Source of the DNA: NORP233 sp050186825
Lineage (GTDB): Bacteria; Planctomycetota; J058
Direction of reading: 5' to 3'
DNA length: 64,000 nucleotides
NCBI GenBank assembly: GCA_050186825.1
Contig: JBFWYD010000032.1
Coordinates: forward strand, 1 to 64,000
Shown here: positions 43,464 to 51,525 of the stretch, one piece after another
How positions within the stretch are numbered: position 1 is the first letter of the stretch
Layout: each line of letters starts with the position of its first letter
Program-made: the position numbers and the translations under genes
Notes under the pieces: generated by a model
What the model saw: only the letters and a program-made list of their open reading frames with translations
What the model was told of the DNA's origin: nothing
The model's database searches: none

Positions 43464-44869
43464 GGATGTCCATCCCCCCGCTCGCCGGGGAGCGGGAAGC
43501 CCAGGGAGGTCAGGTCGCGCCAGAGCAGCACGCGCACCGGCACGAAGTTGCGGTCGATCAGGACCTCGACCCGCCGGAAGCGGGGCCGGTCGTTGAGCAG
43601 GGCCACGGCCTCGACCGTGAACTGGTCGGAGCGCGCGGTCAGGCGGTCGACCACGGTCGCGAAGACCTGCGGGTCGAGCACGTTCAGCAGCCAGGCCACC
43701 GAGCCGTGGTCCGCGTCGGGCTGGAGCCTTTGCTCGAGGATGGCGTCGGCCTGATCGTCCTGGAGGCCGAGCCCGATCAGGAGCTCGCGCGAGCAGGTGT
43801 TGACGTTGATCCGCCCGGGGACCAGGTCGCCCTCGATCGCGCTCACCTCGTCGAGCAGGATCGCCACCTGGGTGGCGTCGCTCGAGAACTGGCCGAGGCG
43901 GATCACCAGCTCGCCCATGCTCTGGGGCGTGCCGCCGCCCTGGCCACCGCCCTGGCCCGGACCGCCGCCCTGGGCCCCACCCTGGCCTGGGCCGCCGCCG
44001 CCGAGGGCCTGGGTCACCGCCTGCGCGAACTGCTGGCTGGCGCCGGCCGCGGTCAGGGCCTGCTCGATCTCCTGGGGCTGGGCGCTGGCGAGGATCAGGC
44101 GCGCGCGGCCGTCCTTGGTCCGGTTCAGGTCGCGCGCGAACACGGTCAGGTAGTCGACCAGCCCGCGGTCGAGGGTCCCGTCGGCGTCGTCGGGCGGGAA
44201 GGAGCGGTCGCCGTCGTCCTCGCCCGGGTCGAGCAGGCCGTTCCGGTTGCGGTCCTCGCCGTAGAGCATCTGCTCGTCGATGCCCTTGACCCGCAGCAGC
44301 TCGTCCAGGGACTCGATCGGCCCGTTCTTGGCCGTATACGGCGGGTCGAGGGAGGCGTAGTAGGAGCTCTCCCCGCCCTGGGGCGAGGCGTCGTCGTCCT
44401 CGTCGCGCCAGTCGAGGATCCCGTCCACGGCCTCCTGGGTGATCCCGGGGATGGCCAGGAGCTGCTCCTCGGTCGCGGTGTTCACGTCGAGCTTGCTCGC
44501 CTCGTCGCGCAGCCCGTAGCGCAGCACGCGCCCGTCGCCCGGGTCGGGGGAGGGGAGCAGGAACCAGATCTTCCCCTCGCCCAGCTCCATGGCCTCGAAG
44601 TTGGCCTGGTCGTCGCGCCAGATCGCGAACAGGTCGTCGCCGGGGGTCGTGTCGTTGCGGACCTCGGCCATGGCCCGCTCGACCGCGGAGTCGATCAGGG
44701 CCCGCAGGCGGAGGTCGTCGGCCCGCTCGAGGGCCAGGGCCACCTCGACCTTGGCGTCGCGCCCGAGCGAGAGCGCGAGCGAGGTCACGACCAGCAGGAT
44801 GAGCGTCACGAGGATGAGGACCACCCCAGACTCGCGCTCGGCGATGCGCGCCGGGTCTGGGGCCCTCAC
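43460..44869 (-). CDS. gspK: Minor pseudopilin GspK
   Basis: A 469-aa protein beginning at GTG 44869 (GTGA overlap with gspJ). The N-terminal segment ESGVVLILVTLILLVVTSLAL is a prepilin-like helix. The body has the GspK helix-hairpin-helix pattern (LDVNTATEEQLLAIPGI and later INVNTCSRELLIGLGL), a possible Ca-binding acidic loop (DRNRNGLLDPGEDDGD) and a Gly/Gln-rich insert (about residues 285-315). GspK caps the pseudopilus tip. Length is longer than the usual 320 because of the inserts. Confidence 0.9.
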   Translation of the reverse strand: MRAPDPARIAERESGVVLILVTLILLVVTSLALSLGRDAKVEVALALERADDLRLRALIDSAVERAMAEVRNDTTPGDDLFAIWRDDQANFEAMELGEGKIWFLLPSPDPGDGRVLRYGLRDEASKLDVNTATEEQLLAIPGITQEAVDGILDWRDEDDDASPQGGESSYYASLDPPYTAKNGPIESLDELLRVKGIDEQMLYGEDRNRNGLLDPGEDDGDRSFPPDDADGTLDRGLVDYLTVFARDLNRTKDGRARLILASAQPQEIEQALTAAGASQQFAQAVTQALGGGGPGQGGAQGGGPGQGGGQGGGTPQSMGELVIRLGQFSSDATQVAILLDEVSAIEGDLVPGRINVNTCSRELLIGLGLQDDQADAILEQRLQPDADHGSVAWLLNVLDPQVFATVVDRLTARSDQFTVEAVALLNDRPRFRRVEVLIDRNFVPVRVLLWRDLTSLGFPLPGERGDGHP

Positions 44870-45603
44870 TGGGTCGCCTCCGGCAGGCTGCTGGGGCGGG
44901 CGGTCATGGTGCTGACCAGGATCCGGTAGACGAAGACCTCGCCCTGGTGCGCGACCAGCAGGTCGACTGCGACCGAGCTGGGGAGCGTGTCGCTCGAGCC
45001 CGAGTCCCAGGTGTCCTGCCAGTCGGTGCCGTCGAAGTAGTGGGCGTCCATGGCCACGACCTCGGCGGCGATCTCCTCGGCCGGGTCCTGCTCGACGCCC
45101 GGGGCCAGGTCGCGCACCCGCTGGACCTGGCGCACCAGGCCGCGCTCGAAGGTCTCGGGGTCCTCGTCGATCTGGTAGACGACCTGCCACATGGCGCCCT
45201 CGCCGTCGAGGTGCTCCTGGCCGAAGGTGCGGGCCGGGGGCCACACCGCGATGGTCAGCCGGTCGCGCTGGTCGAAGGGGGCGGGCTCACCGCTGGGGGT
45301 CGTGGCGTGGGAGGCCAGGTCCTGGAGGTCGGGCGGGAGCAGCGCATCGAGCTGGCCGCCGGCGCTGACCTGGTCCTCGCCGATGACCCCGGCCGCGTAG
45401 AGCCCGCCGGGCGGGACCACCGCGCGCAGGTCGGCGCGGATCCGCCGCTCGATCGCGGAGAGCAGGGCCCGGCGGTCGGAGCGCTGGTGCATGCGCTTGC
45501 TCGCGTGGAGCTGGGTGCCGAGGACCGAGGCCACGGCCAGGCCGACCACGGCCATCAGCGTGGCGGCCAGCAGGACCTCGATCAGGGTGAAGGCCCGGCG
45601 CAT
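44866..45603 (-). CDS. gspJ: Minor pseudopilin GspJ
   Basis: A 245-aa protein with the prepilin signature RRAFTLIEVLLAATLMAVVG at the extreme N-terminus; the cleavage site has Ala instead of Gly before Phe. The remainder is a strand-rich pilin head with a long insert (DPETFERGLVRQVQRVRD). The start ATG 45603 shares a base with the stop of gspI. It is placed between gspI and gspK as in classical T2SS operons. Confidence 0.88.
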   Translation of the reverse strand: MRRAFTLIEVLLAATLMAVVGLAVASVLGTQLHASKRMHQRSDRRALLSAIERRIRADLRAVVPPGGLYAAGVIGEDQVSAGGQLDALLPPDLQDLASHATTPSGEPAPFDQRDRLTIAVWPPARTFGQEHLDGEGAMWQVVYQIDEDPETFERGLVRQVQRVRDLAPGVEQDPAEEIAAEVVAMDAHYFDGTDWQDTWDSGSSDTLPSSVAVDLLVAHQGEVFVYRILVSTMTARPSSLPEATQ

Positions 45604-46070
45604 CAGCGCACCCCGCCCTGCTGGGGGTCGAGGAACATCCAGCGCACGATCGAGAGCTCCTGCTCGGAGGAGTAGCGCAGCCAGCGCACCGTGACCCGGA
45701 CCTCCTGCAGCCCCTCGAGCTGCACGTCCTGGGGGGCGGTGACCGCGACCTCCCAGAACAGGTCGTCGGCGCCGTCGTCGCCGAAGTCGCCGCTGGCGTC
45801 CTCGATCGCGAGCTCCTGCGACTCGAGGCGGGCCAGGAGCAGGTCGACGTGGTCGGCGGCCCGGGTCAGGTCGTCGGCGTAGGACTCGGCCCGCATCGCG
45901 GCGGCTACGCCGCCGGCCACGATCGCCAGCCCGGCCCCGCACAGGACCACGGCCACGAGCACCTCGAGCAGCGCGAGCGCTCTGAGCTGACTCCTCGCTG
46001 CGCGAGGAGCCAGGTCGGCCGCGCTGCGCGCAGGGGAGCGTCGTCTGAGCTCACTCCGGCGCCGGCTCAC
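45603..46070 (-). CDS. gspI: Minor pseudopilin GspI
   Basis: A 155-aa protein. It has an unusually long basic leader of about 30 residues before the pilin helix LRALALLEVLVAVVLCGAGL, in which the normal G-F-T-L is replaced by R-A-L-A-L. If processed, the prepilin peptidase must accept Ala. The globular part is short (VTVRWLRYSSEQELSIVRWM), fitting GspI. Start GTG 46070 overlaps the gspH stop (GTGA). A later start closer to the helix is possible. Confidence 0.82.
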   Translation of the reverse strand: MSRRRSELRRRSPARSAADLAPRAARSQLRALALLEVLVAVVLCGAGLAIVAGGVAAAMRAESYADDLTRAADHVDLLLARLESQELAIEDASGDFGDDGADDLFWEVAVTAPQDVQLEGLQEVRVTVRWLRYSSEQELSIVRWMFLDPQQGGVR

Positions 46071-46618
46071 TGGTTCACCTGCGTCGCGGGCTGGATGCGC
46101 GCTTCGCCCAGGTTGCGGTCGACCAGGATCGGGATCACGTCGGTCCCGAGCCGGAAGTCGAGCTGGACCGCGTCCGAGGTCCCGTCGGGGCGGAAGGGGA
46201 CCAGGAGCGGCTCGGCGCCGCTGCCGCTCAGCTTCTGCTCCTCGTCCTCGACCAGCGCCCGGTCCAGCGTGACGTCCTCCTCGAAGCTCAGCGGGCGCGC
46301 CCAGCGCTCGTCGGCGGGGACCTCGAGCTCGGGGTCCTTGGCGTCGTCGGGCTCGGCCAGCGGGTCGCGCTGGCGCACGAGGCGCAGCTCGCGCCCGGCC
46401 GGGTCGACCAGGAGCACGTAGGTCCGCCCCTCGCCGGCCGCCAGGGCGCGCGCCTTGCGCGCCAGCCCGACCATGGTCCGCGCCTGGGCCTCGAGCCGAT
46501 GGCGCTTGGTCGAGCCGCTCATGCGCGGGACGGTCAGCCCGGCCAGGATGCCGATCACCGCCACCACGAGCAGGATCTCGAGCAGGGTGAAGGTGCGCTG
46601 GTGGCGGGTGAGGTTCAT
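46067..46618 (-). CDS. gspH: Minor pseudopilin GspH
   Basis: A 183-aa protein with prepilin N-terminus RTFTLLEILLVVAVIGILAG (Thr replaces Gly before Phe) and the GspH-type region LEAQARTMVGLARKARALA followed by strand pairs (RTYVLLVDPAGRELRLVR). ATG 46618 has no visible ribosome site; it is 51 bp after gspG, the only gap of this size in the pseudopilin series, so gspH may depend on coupling or a weak site. Confidence 0.88.
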   Translation of the reverse strand: MNLTRHQRTFTLLEILLVVAVIGILAGLTVPRMSGSTKRHRLEAQARTMVGLARKARALAAGEGRTYVLLVDPAGRELRLVRQRDPLAEPDDAKDPELEVPADERWARPLSFEEDVTLDRALVEDEEQKLSGSGAEPLLVPFRPDGTSDAVQLDFRLGTDVIPILVDRNLGEARIQPATQVNQ

Positions 46619-46669
46619 GGGAGGAGGTGTGGAGCGGCGGTCAGCGGGTGAGGCCCTGGTGCTGGGGCC

Positions 46670-47086
46670 CTACCAGTTGGTGATGTCGTCCTCGGAGCCC
46701 TCGCGGCCGTCTGGGCCGGGCGAGAGCAGGTCGTAGCCGTCGGGGTTCTGGGTGCCCGGCGAGCGGTAGACGTAGTCGTTGCCCCAGGGGTCCTTGGGGA
46801 TGTCGCCCTTGAGGTAGGGGCCCTTCCAGTTGCGGGGCTGGGGGTTGGAGCTCGGCTGCGCGCGCAGGGCGTCCAGGCCCTGCGCGGTGCTCGGGTAGGC
46901 GCCGTTGTCCGCCTCGTAGACGTCGAGCGCGGTCCCGAACAGGGACTTGATCTGGGTGGTCGCGGCGCTGATGCGCGCCTGCTCGCTCTTGCCCGCGAAC
47001 TTGGGGACGACGAGCGCGGCGAGCACCGCGAGGATGATCATGACCAACAGGAGCTCGATCAGCGTGAACCCACGGTGACGACGCAT
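46670..47086 (-). CDS. gspG: Major pseudopilin GspG
   Basis: A 138-aa protein with the canonical prepilin signal RGFTLIELLLVMIILAVLAA and the GspG core DNGAYPSTAQGLDAL, WKGPYLKGDIPKDPWGNDYVY and GPDGREGSEDDI, which includes the Ca-binding acidic residues near the end. It forms the periplasmic pseudopilus. The ATG is preceded by GAAGGAGAG, the strongest ribosome site in the operon, as expected for the most abundant subunit. Confidence 0.97.
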   Translation of the reverse strand: MRRHRGFTLIELLLVMIILAVLAALVVPKFAGKSEQARISAATTQIKSLFGTALDVYEADNGAYPSTAQGLDALRAQPSSNPQPRNWKGPYLKGDIPKDPWGNDYVYRSPGTQNPDGYDLLSPGPDGREGSEDDITNW

Positions 47087-47097
47087 CGGGCTCTCCT

Positions 47098-48396
47098 TCA
47101 CTGGACCAGCGAGTTGAGGCTGAAGACCGGCAGCAGCGCCGCCAGCACCACGAAGAACACCACCGCGGCCACCCCCACGATCAGGGTCGGCTCCAGCACG
47201 GTGATGAACACACGCAAGGCGTGGTCGACCTCCTCGTCCGCGCGCTCGCCCACGCGCTCGAGGACCTCGACCAGGTTGCCCGTCTCCTGGCCGACCTCGA
47301 CCATCTCGAGCACCTGCGGGGGGAAGAGCTGGGTCTCGCGCAGCGGCGCGGCCAGGGTCGCGCCCTCGCGGATCGGGCCCAGCACGCCCTTGAGCCGCTC
47401 GTTGAACTCGAGGTTGCCGGCGGCCTCGCGGGCGATGTCCAGGGCGCGCAGGATCCCCACGCCGCTGGCCAGGAGGGTGGAGAGCGTGCGCCCGAAGCGG
47501 GCGATGCTGGCGTTGGCCACCACGGTCCGGAGCAGCGGGGTGCGCAGCAGGAAGGCGTCGAGGTTGCGCCGCCCCTCCTCGGTGGCGAGCAGGCGCGAGA
47601 GGCCCAGGATCCCGGCGGCCAGGGCCACCAGCCACAGCGCCCAGTAGTTCTTGAGCAGGTCGCCGGCCCCGATCAGGATCTGGGTCGGGATGGGCAGCGC
47701 GCCGCCCATGTCCTCGTAGATCACCGAGAAGCGGGGCACGACCCAGGTCAGCAGGAACACGACCGCGCTCGCGCTGATCACGCCCAGCAGGGCCGGGTAG
47801 GCCAGCGCGCCGCGGATGCGGCGCTTGAGCGACATCTCGCGCTCGCCGAACACGGCCACGCGGCGGAGGGCGTCGGGGAGGAAGCCGCCCTCCTCGCCGG
47901 CGCGCACGATCGAGATCGCGGTCCGGGGGAGGAACTCGGGGCGGCGGGCCAGGGCGTCGGCCAGGGTCGCGCCCTGGCTGATGTCGCGGCGCACGTCCTG
48001 GAGGACCAGGCGCGCGCGGCGGTCGTCCTTGCCCTCCTTGGCGCCCCAGATCACCTCGGCCGCCTCCTCGGGCTCGCGGCTGACGGCGTCCAGGGCCTGG
48101 AGGATGGGCACCCCGGCGCGGCTGAGGTCGGCCAGCTGCCGGGCGAAGCGGGCCACGGTCTCCGCGCCCACGCGGGTCTGGAACAGGGCGCCGAGGTCGA
48201 AGCCGCCGGGCTCCTGACGCTCGCTGGCGGCCACGGGCTTGGCCGGCCCGCCGCCCGCCTGCTCCTCCTTGAGCTCGAGGGGGAACAGGCCCATCCGGTC
48301 GAGCGAGGCCAGGGCCGCGCGCTCCGTCTCGGCCGGGAGGGTGCCCGTGACCGAGCTGCCGTCCAGGCGTCGCGCCTTGTAGATGAAGGTCGCCAT
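47098..48396 (-). CDS. gspF: T2SS inner-membrane platform protein GspF
   Basis: A 432-aa protein with two repeated GspF domains (RFARQLADLSRAGVPILQAL and RFGRTLSTLLASGVGILRAL) and three membrane helices (about residues 200-225, 250-270 and at the C-terminus VVFFVVLAALLPVF). It starts with MATFIYKARRLDGSSVTG as usual. An inserted loop (EQAGGGPAKPVAASERQ and IWGAKEGKDDRR) makes it slightly longer than average. The gap to gspE is 3 bp. Confidence 0.96.
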   Translation of the reverse strand: MATFIYKARRLDGSSVTGTLPAETERAALASLDRMGLFPLELKEEQAGGGPAKPVAASERQEPGGFDLGALFQTRVGAETVARFARQLADLSRAGVPILQALDAVSREPEEAAEVIWGAKEGKDDRRARLVLQDVRRDISQGATLADALARRPEFLPRTAISIVRAGEEGGFLPDALRRVAVFGEREMSLKRRIRGALAYPALLGVISASAVVFLLTWVVPRFSVIYEDMGGALPIPTQILIGAGDLLKNYWALWLVALAAGILGLSRLLATEEGRRNLDAFLLRTPLLRTVVANASIARFGRTLSTLLASGVGILRALDIAREAAGNLEFNERLKGVLGPIREGATLAAPLRETQLFPPQVLEMVEVGQETGNLVEVLERVGERADEEVDHALRVFITVLEPTLIVGVAAVVFFVVLAALLPVFSLNSLVQ

Positions 48397-48399
48397 TCG

Positions 48400-50109
48400 C
48401 TAGCCCGCGCGGGTCACCCGCACGACCTCGCTCGGCGTGGTCTTTCCCAGCCGCACCAGCCGGACGCCGTCGTCGCGCAGCGACTTGTGCCCGGCCTCGC
48501 GCACGTAGGAGCGCATCTTCACGGCCGAGGCGGCGTTGGTGGCCAGCTCGCGGATCCCGTCGTCCACGGGGATGAGCTCGAACACCGGGGTCCGGCCGAA
48601 GTAGCCCGAGCCGGCGCAGGTCTCGCAGCCGGCCCCGATGGTGATCTGCGCCATGTCCGTCACCCCGAGCTCTGCCAGGAGCTCGCGCTCCTCCACCGGC
48701 AGCGCGGCGGGCGCGAGCTGCTGGGCGCAGTCCAGGCACACCTTGCGGAGCAGGCGCTGGGCGCACAGCCCCTCGATCGTGGCCGCCACCAGGTAGGGCT
48801 CGACGCCCATGTCGACCAGGCGGGCCACCGCGCCCGCGGCGTCGTTGGTGTGGAGGGTCGAGAGCACGAGGTGACCGGTGAGCGCGGCCTGGACCGCGAT
48901 CTCGGCCGTCTCGGTGTCGCGGATCTCACCGACCATCACCACGTCCGGGTCGTGGCGGAGGATGTGGCGCAGGCCGCGGGCGAAGGTCAGGCCGATCTTG
49001 TCGCGGACCTGGATCTGGCTGATCCCGTCCAGGCGGTACTCGACCGGGTCCTCGACGGTGATCACCTTGCGGGTGCTGCGGTCGACCTGCTGCAGGCCGC
49101 CGTAGAGCGTGGTCGACTTGCCGGAGCCGGTCGGGCCGGTCACGAGCACGATCCCGTGCGGGGCCGCGAGGAAGCCCTTGAACGTCTTCACGTGCTCGGG
49201 CGAGAAGCCGACCTCCTCCAGCGTCTTGCCCTTCTTGGCCTCGCCCGGCTTGGTCGGGTCGGCGCCCGCGTCGAGGATGCGCAGCGCCAGGCTCTCGCCG
49301 TAGAGCGTGGGGATCACCGAGACGCGGACGTCCATCTCGCGCCCGGAGATCTTGAGCCGGATGCGGCCGTCCTGGGGCAGGCGCTTCTCGGCGATGTCGA
49401 GCTGCGCCATGATCTTCAGGCGCGAGACGATGGCCGACTGGAAGCGCTTGAGCTCGCGCGGGAGCTTGGCCGCGCGCAGCACGCCGTCCACGCGGTAGCG
49501 CACGGCCAGCTCGCGCTCGGCCGGCTCGACGTGGATGTCCGAGGCGCGCGCCTGGACCGCGTCGAGCAGGAGCCGGTTCACGAACTGGATCAGCGCCGCG
49601 TCGTCGTCGGTGGCGAGGTCGCCCTCGGCCTCCTCGATGACGTGGTCGGTGCGCAGGCCCTCCTGGGCGGCCTGGTCGAGGGCGTCGGCGCCGACGCCGT
49701 AGAAGCGGTGGATCGCGTCGGCGAGCTGGTCGCTGGCCACGACCATCGGCTCGACGTCGAGCCCGGTCAGCAGGCGCAGCTCGTCGAGGGCCTCGACCGC
49801 GAAGGGGTCGGCGGTGCCGACGCGCAGGGTGCCGTTGACCCGCGCCAGGGGCAGCACGTTGGCGCGGAACACCAGGCGGGTGGGCAGCGCCTCGAGCGCC
49901 TCGGGCGTGGGCGCGTCGACGCGCAGGTCGCAGAGCGGGAGGCCGGTCTGGTCCGCGAGCGCGCGGGCCAGGTCCTGCGGGGTCAGCGCGCCGAGCCGGA
50001 CCAGGCTGTCGCCCAGCCGCTCGCCGGGCTGCTGGGCCTCGCGGGCCCGCGCCACGTCCTCGAGGGTGATCGCCCCTCGCTCGACCAGCAACTCGCCCAA
50101 CCGGGACAC
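48400..50109 (-). CDS. gspE: T2SS ATPase GspE
   Basis: A 569-aa ATPase. The N-terminal MSHN/GspE-N domain is about residues 1-150. The motor has Walker A GPTGSGKSTT, Asp box VITVEDPVEYRL, Walker B DPDVVMVGEIRD, His box LSTLHTNDAAGA, and a zinc motif with CLDC and CETC about 35 residues apart. It drives pseudopilus assembly from the cytoplasm. GTG 50109 is the first gene of the operon and has only a weak ribosome site (GAGCGCGAGC). Fifteen residues between the motor halves (DPTKPGEAKKGKTLEE) are an unusual polar insert. Confidence 0.97.
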   Translation of the reverse strand: MSRLGELLVERGAITLEDVARAREAQQPGERLGDSLVRLGALTPQDLARALADQTGLPLCDLRVDAPTPEALEALPTRLVFRANVLPLARVNGTLRVGTADPFAVEALDELRLLTGLDVEPMVVASDQLADAIHRFYGVGADALDQAAQEGLRTDHVIEEAEGDLATDDDAALIQFVNRLLLDAVQARASDIHVEPAERELAVRYRVDGVLRAAKLPRELKRFQSAIVSRLKIMAQLDIAEKRLPQDGRIRLKISGREMDVRVSVIPTLYGESLALRILDAGADPTKPGEAKKGKTLEEVGFSPEHVKTFKGFLAAPHGIVLVTGPTGSGKSTTLYGGLQQVDRSTRKVITVEDPVEYRLDGISQIQVRDKIGLTFARGLRHILRHDPDVVMVGEIRDTETAEIAVQAALTGHLVLSTLHTNDAAGAVARLVDMGVEPYLVAATIEGLCAQRLLRKVCLDCAQQLAPAALPVEERELLAELGVTDMAQITIGAGCETCAGSGYFGRTPVFELIPVDDGIRELATNAASAVKMRSYVREAGHKSLRDDGVRLVRLGKTTPSEVVRVTRAG

Positions 50110-50240
50110 GCTCGCGCTCGCTTCTCCGCGCGCATCGCGCGGTCCTTGCTGGTGGATCTTCGCCGAGCTGGCCGCCCGCGCGATGCGGAAAGGAGATCCG
50201 ACTCCTGCGCGGTGTCTCCCGCGACTGCCGCCTCAAGGCG

Positions 50241-50311
50241 CCAGCCACCGGGAGACGACTCGCTCGCCGGTGGCTGGCCTGGGTCCAAGCGCTCCGGCCC
50301 GAGGGCCGGAG
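50241..50311 (-). terminator. Two tandem hairpins between Spy-like gene and gspE
   Basis: CCAGCCACCGG at 50241-50251 pairs with 50267-50277 (15-nt loop), and CTCCGGCC at 50292-50299 pairs with GGCCGGAG at 50304-50311 (4-nt loop). They lie in the 255-bp gap downstream of the Spy-like gene and upstream of gspE, on the same strand. No T-run follows. They may terminate the Spy-like mRNA or attenuate read-through into the operon. Confidence 0.55.
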
Positions 50312-50364
50312 ACCCGCGGGGGCCGGGCGCGCGCGGGTGGCGCGCGCCAGGCCCCGGCGTTGGA

Positions 50365-51189
50365 TCAGTCGAGGATGTTCATGGCGACGAGCAGGGCCTC
50401 CTGCTCCGGGGTCAGGGCCTCGACCAGCTTCTTCTGGGCCTTCTTGAGGGTCTCCTTGTCCTGGTCGCGGTCCTCGCGGTACTTCTTGAGCAGGGCCGCC
50501 AGCTCGGTCTCGCCGGTGGTGGCGCGCACCTTCTCCAGGAAGGCGTTGCGGCGCTTGTCCTGCTCGGCCACGAGCAGCTTGCGGGTCTCGAACACGCCGT
50601 CGAGCAGGGGCACGAGGACCGCCGACTCCTCCTCGCTCAGCTTGAGGGCCTTGAGCGCCTCGTCGCGCAGGCGCTGGAAGTTGACCTCACGGCCGCCGCC
50701 GCGGTCACCGCGCTCGCCGCGGCCGCCACGGCCGCCGCGGAAGCGGTTCTGCATCTGCTCTTGCCACTTCTTGTTCTGCTCGGGGGTGAGGATCTCCTCC
50801 ATCTTCTTGCGACCCTCCTCCATCGCGCTGCGGAAGGCCTCGCGCATGGCGTTGCGGTCGCCGCCGCCCTCGCGCATCTTCTTCATCATCTCCTCGCGCG
50901 ACTTCAGCTGCTCCTCCTGGAAGGCCTTGATCTTGGTGACCTGCTCGTCCGAGAGGCCGAGGTCCTTCTTCATCTGCTCGACGTCCATGCCGAAGCCGCG
51001 ACCGCCGCGCTGGCCGCGCTGGCCGCGCTGACGGCGCTGGCCGTCCTGGCCCTGGCCGTCCTGGCCCTGGCCCTGGCCCTGGCCCTGGCCGGGCTGCGGC
51101 TGCGGCTGCGGGTTGTCCTGGGCGAAGGCGGTGCCGCTGAGCATGGCGATGAGGGACAGCGAGGCGAACAGGCTGGTGGAACGCTTCAT
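50365..51189 (-). CDS. Spy/CpxP-like periplasmic protein
   Basis: A 274-aa protein with a signal peptide (SLFASLSLIAMLSGTAFAQ). After a low-complexity linker rich in Gln, Pro, Gly and Arg (about 24-65), it has long amphipathic helices with repeated L-(T/S)-x-E/D-Q motifs (LGLSDEQVTKIKAF, LTPEQNKKWQEQM, LKLSEEESAVL, LTPEQEALLVAM). This is the LTxxQ pattern of Spy and CpxP chaperones. An RGG-rich segment separates two helical halves. It may help the secretion apparatus or stress response. The ATG at 51189 has GGAG nearby. Confidence 0.8.
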   Translation of the reverse strand: MKRSTSLFASLSLIAMLSGTAFAQDNPQPQPQPGQGQGQGQGQDGQGQDGQRRQRGQRGQRGGRGFGMDVEQMKKDLGLSDEQVTKIKAFQEEQLKSREEMMKKMREGGGDRNAMREAFRSAMEEGRKKMEEILTPEQNKKWQEQMQNRFRGGRGGRGERGDRGGGREVNFQRLRDEALKALKLSEEESAVLVPLLDGVFETRKLLVAEQDKRRNAFLEKVRATTGETELAALLKKYREDRDQDKETLKKAQKKLVEALTPEQEALLVAMNILD

Positions 51190-51525
51190 GTAGGGAACTC
51201 CGAAAGAAGGGAGCGCCTCGCTCGTGCTCGGCGCATGGCTCGTGGTTGTCTGACTCGGGTGGGTCTCGGGAATTGCCCCTTGGTTCCCGCCCGACGGGGA
51301 TCCATCCCGACCGGATGGTCTCTGCCCTAACGCGCCTGGTGCCAACGGGTTTCGCGCTTGGCTCCCCTCGCCGAAGTCCAGGCAGGGCCGACGCGGAGGC
51401 CCGGGTCGCTCCCCTCAAGGCATGGTCTAGCCTAGACTTGAGGTCGGAGCTGGCCCACGCGAGGCCGACTTGCCCTCGCAGCACCCGGGAACGGGCGCGG
51501 GGGCTATAACCCGCTGCTACACGGC
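51190..51525. promoter_or_regulatory. Divergent promoter region with interrupted palindrome
   Basis: This 336-bp gap between the divergent Spy-like and truD genes has no gene. An interrupted palindrome stands at 51413-51443: CCTCAA...TTGAGG outside and GTCTAG-C-CTAGAC inside. The inner CTAG-containing palindrome is notable because CTAG is rare in such DNA. It could be an operator or the leader hairpin of truD. No -35/-10 pair was assigned. Confidence 0.5.

Noticed and set aside
37617..50109. Type IV pilus operon
   Set aside because: Gene order E-F-G-H-I-J-K-L-M-C-D with GspG and GspK hallmarks is type II secretion; no PilT, PilA or PilQ-type AMIN domain was seen.
51413..51443. Riboswitch upstream of truD
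   Set aside because: Only one small interrupted palindrome is present, with no conserved aptamer core recognised.
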